Source: Alphaproteobacteria bacterium (GTDB lineage: Bacteria; Pseudomonadota; Alphaproteobacteria; UBA9219). Taken from it: a DNA stretch of 35,712 nt. Made by a program: the position numbers and the translations under genes. Below are positions 33,060-35,712 of this stretch, piece after piece. Below the pieces are notes generated by a model. The model saw only the letters and a list, made by a program, of their open reading frames with translations. It was not told the origin of the DNA and did not search any database. The stretch spans positions 1-35,712 of the forward strand of contig JARLJD010000059.1 of assembly GCA_031291395.1 (NCBI GenBank), read 5' to 3'. How positions within the stretch are numbered: position 1 is the first letter of the stretch; every line of letters begins with the position of its first letter.

Positions 33060-34040
33060 ATGTCCGAAAACTCCGCTTACTCCGATCGCAATCTGGCTTT
33101 GGAACTGGTTCGCGTCAGCGAAGCCGCCGCGCTTTCCGCCTCGCTTCTCGTCGGGCGCGGGGATGAGAAAATGGCCGATCAGGTCGCCGTCAATGCGATG
33201 CGGCGCACGCTTAATCTGCTCGACATCGACGGCACCGTCGTGATCGGCGAGGGCGAACGCGATGAAGCGCCGATGCTTTATATCGGCGAGAAAGTCGGCA
33301 CCGGCAAGGGGCCGAAAGTCGATATCGCGCTCGATCCTTTGGAGGGAACCTCGATCACCGCGCGCGGCGGGGCTAATGCGCTGGCCGTTATCGCGCTGGC
33401 TCAGGCAGGCGGCTTTTTGCATGCGCCGGATGTTTACATGGACAAAATCGGCATCGGCCCCAATTTGCCTGCGCATGTCGTCGATCTTGACGCTTCGCCC
33501 GCCGAAAATATTCGCAATCTGGCCAAAGCCAAGGGCGCGGAAATCTCTGACATTCAGGTTTGCATTCTGGAACGTTCGCGCCACGACGAATTGATCGCCA
33601 AAGTGCGCGAGACGGGCGCGCGCATCATGTTGATCGGCGACGGCGACGTTTCCGGCGTGATCGCCACGGCGCAGCCGGAAACGGGCGTGGATTTGTATCT
33701 GGGCACAGGGGGAGCGCCGGAAGGCGTGTTGGCCGCCGCCGCCTTGCAGTGCATCGGCGGTTTTATGCAGGGGCGGTTGTTGTTCCGCAACGACGATGAA
33801 AAAGGGCGCGCGGCGAAGGCGGGCATTACCGATCTGAACCGCAAATACGAATTGAACGATCTGGCGCACGGCGACGTGATGTTTTCGGCCACCGGCGTGA
33901 CGGGCGGCGCAATGCTGCAAGGCGTCCGCCGTTTTGCAGGCGGGGCGGTGACCCACTCCGTCGTCATGCGTTCCAAGAGCGGCACCGTGCGCGTCATCGA
34001 AGCGCGGCACAATTTCAGGATCAAGCCGTTTGTGGCGTGA
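33060..34040 (+). CDS. glpX: Fructose-1,6-bisphosphatase class II
   Basis: Gluconeogenic (and in autotrophs Calvin-cycle) phosphatase, 326 residues. Class II GlpX motifs: DGTVVIGEGERDEAPMLYIGEKVG, DPLEGT as the metal/phosphate motif, MDKIGIGP, LIGDGDVSG, GTGGAPEGVLAAAALQC and ATGVTGGAMLQGVR. AAGGA lies 7 bases before ATG. No other glycolytic or Calvin-cycle genes are near. Confidence 0.97.
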   Translation: MSENSAYSDRNLALELVRVSEAAALSASLLVGRGDEKMADQVAVNAMRRTLNLLDIDGTVVIGEGERDEAPMLYIGEKVGTGKGPKVDIALDPLEGTSITARGGANALAVIALAQAGGFLHAPDVYMDKIGIGPNLPAHVVDLDASPAENIRNLAKAKGAEISDIQVCILERSRHDELIAKVRETGARIMLIGDGDVSGVIATAQPETGVDLYLGTGGAPEGVLAAAALQCIGGFMQGRLLFRNDDEKGRAAKAGITDLNRKYELNDLAHGDVMFSATGVTGGAMLQGVRRFAGGAVTHSVVMRSKSGTVRVIEARHNFRIKPFVA

Positions 34041-34090
34041 AGCGGATCAAGCGCTATCACTCCTCATGGGGATAAAATCCAAAATTAAGT

Positions 34091-34441
34091 TCAGGGTGTT
34101 CGATGGAAAAATCGATCGCTTAGGAAAGCTACGCCCAAAGGCTGGAACACATAGATGACAGGAAATATATACTCCATAATTTTCGGGGGATGATTCCAGA
34201 AGAAAACAGCAAGCCCCGCCATGATAACAAAAGACACTATCTGTATAGCCAGAGCAATGACAGATCTGAAAAAAATGCCGCGTATAGTGTAAGAGTTTTT
34301 CCTGTCCAGATAAGCAAAGGCGGCAATAGTGCATACAGGCGGAATTACGAGCGCTAGCTCCGGTGGCAACGGAAGAACCATCCATGAAGGAAAAGGAAGA
34401 AGCAACCAAACAGCATATGCCCAGATTATTCGTTTGCCCAT
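34091..34441 (-). CDS. Small multi-span membrane protein, unknown
   Basis: 116 residues from ATG at 34441 (GGAGA 5 bases upstream); the frame continues 8 residues upstream without support. Three to four hydrophobic helices (WAYAVWLLLPFPSWMVLPL, LVIPPVCTIAAFAYL, SVIALAIQIVSFVIMAGLAVFFW, YIFPVIYVFQPLGVAFL). I recognise no family. AT-richer than its neighbours, so possibly acquired. The 5' end faces the hairpin at 34462 downstream of rpmE. Confidence 0.7.
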   Translation of the reverse strand: MGKRIIWAYAVWLLLPFPSWMVLPLPPELALVIPPVCTIAAFAYLDRKNSYTIRGIFFRSVIALAIQIVSFVIMAGLAVFFWNHPPKIMEYIFPVIYVFQPLGVAFLSDRFFHRTP

Positions 34442-34461
34442 AATGTCTCCGACAGGCGCAC

Positions 34462-34501
34462 ACATTCGGGGAAGAAAGGATCTTCTTCCCCGAATGTTTT
34501 T
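34462..34501 (+). terminator. Perfect 15-bp hairpin with flanking T-run
   Basis: ACATTCGGGGAAGAA and TTCTTCCCCGAATGT with a 6-base loop, followed on the plus strand by a T-run. It is directly after the rpmE stop (minus strand), where no U-tract follows in rpmE sense. It probably ends rpmE transcription, or acts on plus-strand read-through. Confidence 0.75.
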
Positions 34502-34502
34502 C

Positions 34503-34826
34503 TTACGCCTTCTTCGCCGGCTTCTTCTTCGCGCCCGCCGCGGTCGCCGTCGTCGTCAGCTTGATCTTCTCGGCAGGCGCGGCGGCATCGGCTTGGGCTT
34601 CCGCTTTCTTGCCCGTTAATCCGGCGAAACGCTTGTTGAACTTGTCAAGCTGGCCGCCGCGGTCGACCATGCGGTGCAGGCCGGTCCATGCCGGATGCGT
34701 TTTGGGGTCGATGTCAAGATGCAGCTTCGCGCCCGCCTCGCCATAGGTGCTGTGCGTGACGAATTCGGAGCCGTCGGTCATGATGACGGTGATTTCGTGA
34801 TAATCGGGGTGCAGATTGTCTTTCAT
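34503..34826 (-). CDS. rpmE: Ribosomal protein L31
   Basis: 107 residues. [29 protein letters not shown] and [15 protein letters not shown] match the L31 core. The four zinc-binding Cys of the C+ form are absent, so this is a zinc-independent L31. A longer than usual Ala/Lys tail ([20 protein letters not shown]...KKPAKKA) follows the core, as in other alphaproteobacteria. AAGAAAG precedes ATG. Confidence 0.94.
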   Translation of the reverse strand: MKDNLHPDYHEITVIMTDGSEFVTHSTYGEAGAKLHLDIDPKTHPAWTGLHRMVDRGGQLDKFNKRFAGLTGKKAEAQADAAAPAEKIKLTTTATAAGAKKKPAKKA

Positions 34827-34862
34827 TTTTCAGGGCTTTCTTAATAAAGTACAGTCAGTCCG

Positions 34863-34953
34863 CTTGAAAACTCGAAAACATTCTCCGCCGCCCTTCCGCA
34901 TAAGCCCAAGCCTGATAAGCAAACGCGGCAAAGAATATTTTCGGGTTTTCAAG
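34863..34953. repeat. Inverted repeat related to the outer arms of the CCGGAAT family
   Basis: CTTGAAAACTCGAAAACATT and AATATTTTCGGGTTTTCAAG are 22-base arms with three mismatches, enclosing a GC-richer loop. The arm ends resemble CTTGAGAACCCGAAAA of the large palindromes. It sits in the rpmE-tag divergent gap (34827-35061). An overlapping 78-codon frame is repeat-derived and not called. Confidence 0.75.
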
Positions 34954-35061
34954 TTGACGCAGTATAACGGCCTTCTTCTAGGAAAAGTGTCGCCGAAATG
35001 CAAGCTTTACTGTTACAAAGTCGAAAAATCAGGCAAAATAGGGTTCTTGTGAGGGATTCTT

Positions 35062-35580
35062 ATGTCTCGTGCCTATTGCGAAAGCGCGCCGCTTAACCCT
35101 GTTCAGGCCGTTTACCATAATACCGAGTACGGCTTTCCGACCTCGGACGAGCGGGTTTTGTTTGAACGCCTGTGCCTTGAAATCATGCAGGCGGGCTTGT
35201 CGTGGGAAATCGTGATGAAAAAGCGCGTTGCGCTGAACAAGGCTTTCGACGGCTTCCGCCCCGCCAAGATCGCCGCTTATGATCAGCATGACATCGACAG
35301 GCTGCTGTCCGATGCGGGCATTATCCGCAATCGGCTCAAGATCAAAGCGATCATCGCCAATGCGCAAACCGTTTTGGACTTGCGCAAAACCCACGGCGGA
35401 TTTGCCGCGTGGCTAGCCGCGCATCATCCGCAAAACAAGCCGCAATGGGTCAAGCTTTTCCGCAACACCTTCGCCTTCACCGGCGGCGAAATCACGGGCG
35501 AATTCCTGATGAGCATCGGCTATCTGCCCGGCGCGCATTGGCGCGGATGTCCGGTTTACAAGAAGCTTTGCGGCGCTTAA
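35062..35580 (+). CDS. tag: DNA-3-methyladenine glycosylase I
   Basis: Removes 3-methyladenine from alkylated DNA. 172 residues, slightly shorter than E. coli Tag (187). YHNTEYGFPTSDERVLFERLCLEIMQAGLSWEIVMKKR is the family signature with the base-recognition Glu. The zinc site is represented by Cys6, His19 and the terminal HWRGC. The C-terminal region FLMSIGYLPGAHWRGCPVYKK keeps the fold. GAGGG lies 6 bases before ATG. Adjacent rpmE is divergent. Confidence 0.94.
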   Translation: MSRAYCESAPLNPVQAVYHNTEYGFPTSDERVLFERLCLEIMQAGLSWEIVMKKRVALNKAFDGFRPAKIAAYDQHDIDRLLSDAGIIRNRLKIKAIIANAQTVLDLRKTHGGFAAWLAAHHPQNKPQWVKLFRNTFAFTGGEITGEFLMSIGYLPGAHWRGCPVYKKLCGA

Positions 35581-35712
35581 TCTTGTTTGCGGGTGTCGGC
35601 GATCAATACAAATGTCCGATTAGTTGCTCAATGAATTGTCCGAATCCTTCTACGCCTTAATCATCAAGAAATCACTACCTGTTGTTGTGGTTGTGGCGGC
35701 GGCGGTTGTTTA
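35581..35712. other. End of window, no gene seen
   Basis: 132 bases after the tag stop. The last ~35 bases are GTTGTGGTTGTGGCGGCGGC-type low-complexity sequence, which could be the reverse complement of a Pro/Thr/Gln-rich coding end or a regulatory tract; the window stops too early to tell. Confidence 0.4.

Noticed and set aside
33042..34010. 322-codon minus-strand open frame
   Set aside because: Exact antisense shadow of glpX.
34816..35052. 78-codon plus-strand frame between rpmE and tag
   Set aside because: It runs through the inverted repeat at 34863 and overlaps the rpmE start; no ribosome site or family.

Overview
The window looks like a chromosomal segment of an alphaproteobacterium with fairly high GC. 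The taxonomic markers are a PopZ-type polar organiser beside a Pcm-family methyltransferase, a TIGR02300 'FYDLN acid' protein, DUF3108 and DUF192 proteins, a GlpX-type fructose-bisphosphatase, and four copies of the 8-mer TTAACCAT (the half-site read by CtrA in this class), all in intergenic or upstream DNA. No species can be named from the sequence alone. There is no phage, CRISPR array, transposase or rRNA operon.

Layout. 0.5-7.4 kb (minus strand): a class I polyhydroxyalkanoate synthase, then a five-gene operon for a cytoplasmic group 3b [NiFe] hydrogenase in the order hydB-hydG-hydD-hydA-maturation protease. 7.4-13.6 kb: glmU, an MFS exporter, a DUF3108 protein, a small gene graveyard (a truncated second glmU 3' end and a possible phosphate-transporter tail), a glycosyltransferase and TIGR02300. 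13.9-21.7 kb: an atypical Hsp70, a receiver-domain protein whose phospho-acceptor Asp is Glu, and a very large alpha-2-macroglobulin-like protein. 21.8-24.1 kb: a probable structured RNA with its own promoter, a small membrane/coiled-coil protein, popZ, pcm and tRNA-Cys. 24.1-27.1 kb: trehalose phosphatase and a trehalose-6-phosphate synthase fused to a membrane sensor module. 27.6-35.6 kb: purC, a GIY-YIG nuclease, a PAP2 phosphatase, mlaE and mlaF, DUF192, glpX, a small membrane protein, rpmE and a DNA-3-methyladenine glycosylase.

The metabolic genes suggest a cell that stores carbon and reductant as PHA, balances NAD(P)H with H2, and makes trehalose against stress.

The most unusual content is not protein-coding. 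At least four families of long palindromic elements fill nearly every intergenic gap and in places enter genes. (1) 160-bp two-copy hairpins with variable, compensating stems around invariant internal loops. (2) ~85-170 bp nested palindromes built on a GGATTCCGG...CCGGAAT core, five copies, three of which surround a GIY-YIG nuclease gene. (3) C/G-tract palindromes, one inserted in frame inside the macroglobulin gene and others splitting the hydrogenase operon and the mlaE/mlaF pair. (4) One perfect 28-bp inverted repeat, plus short REP-like hairpins. The element families, and the possible GIY-YIG link, are the best candidates for an undescribed system here.
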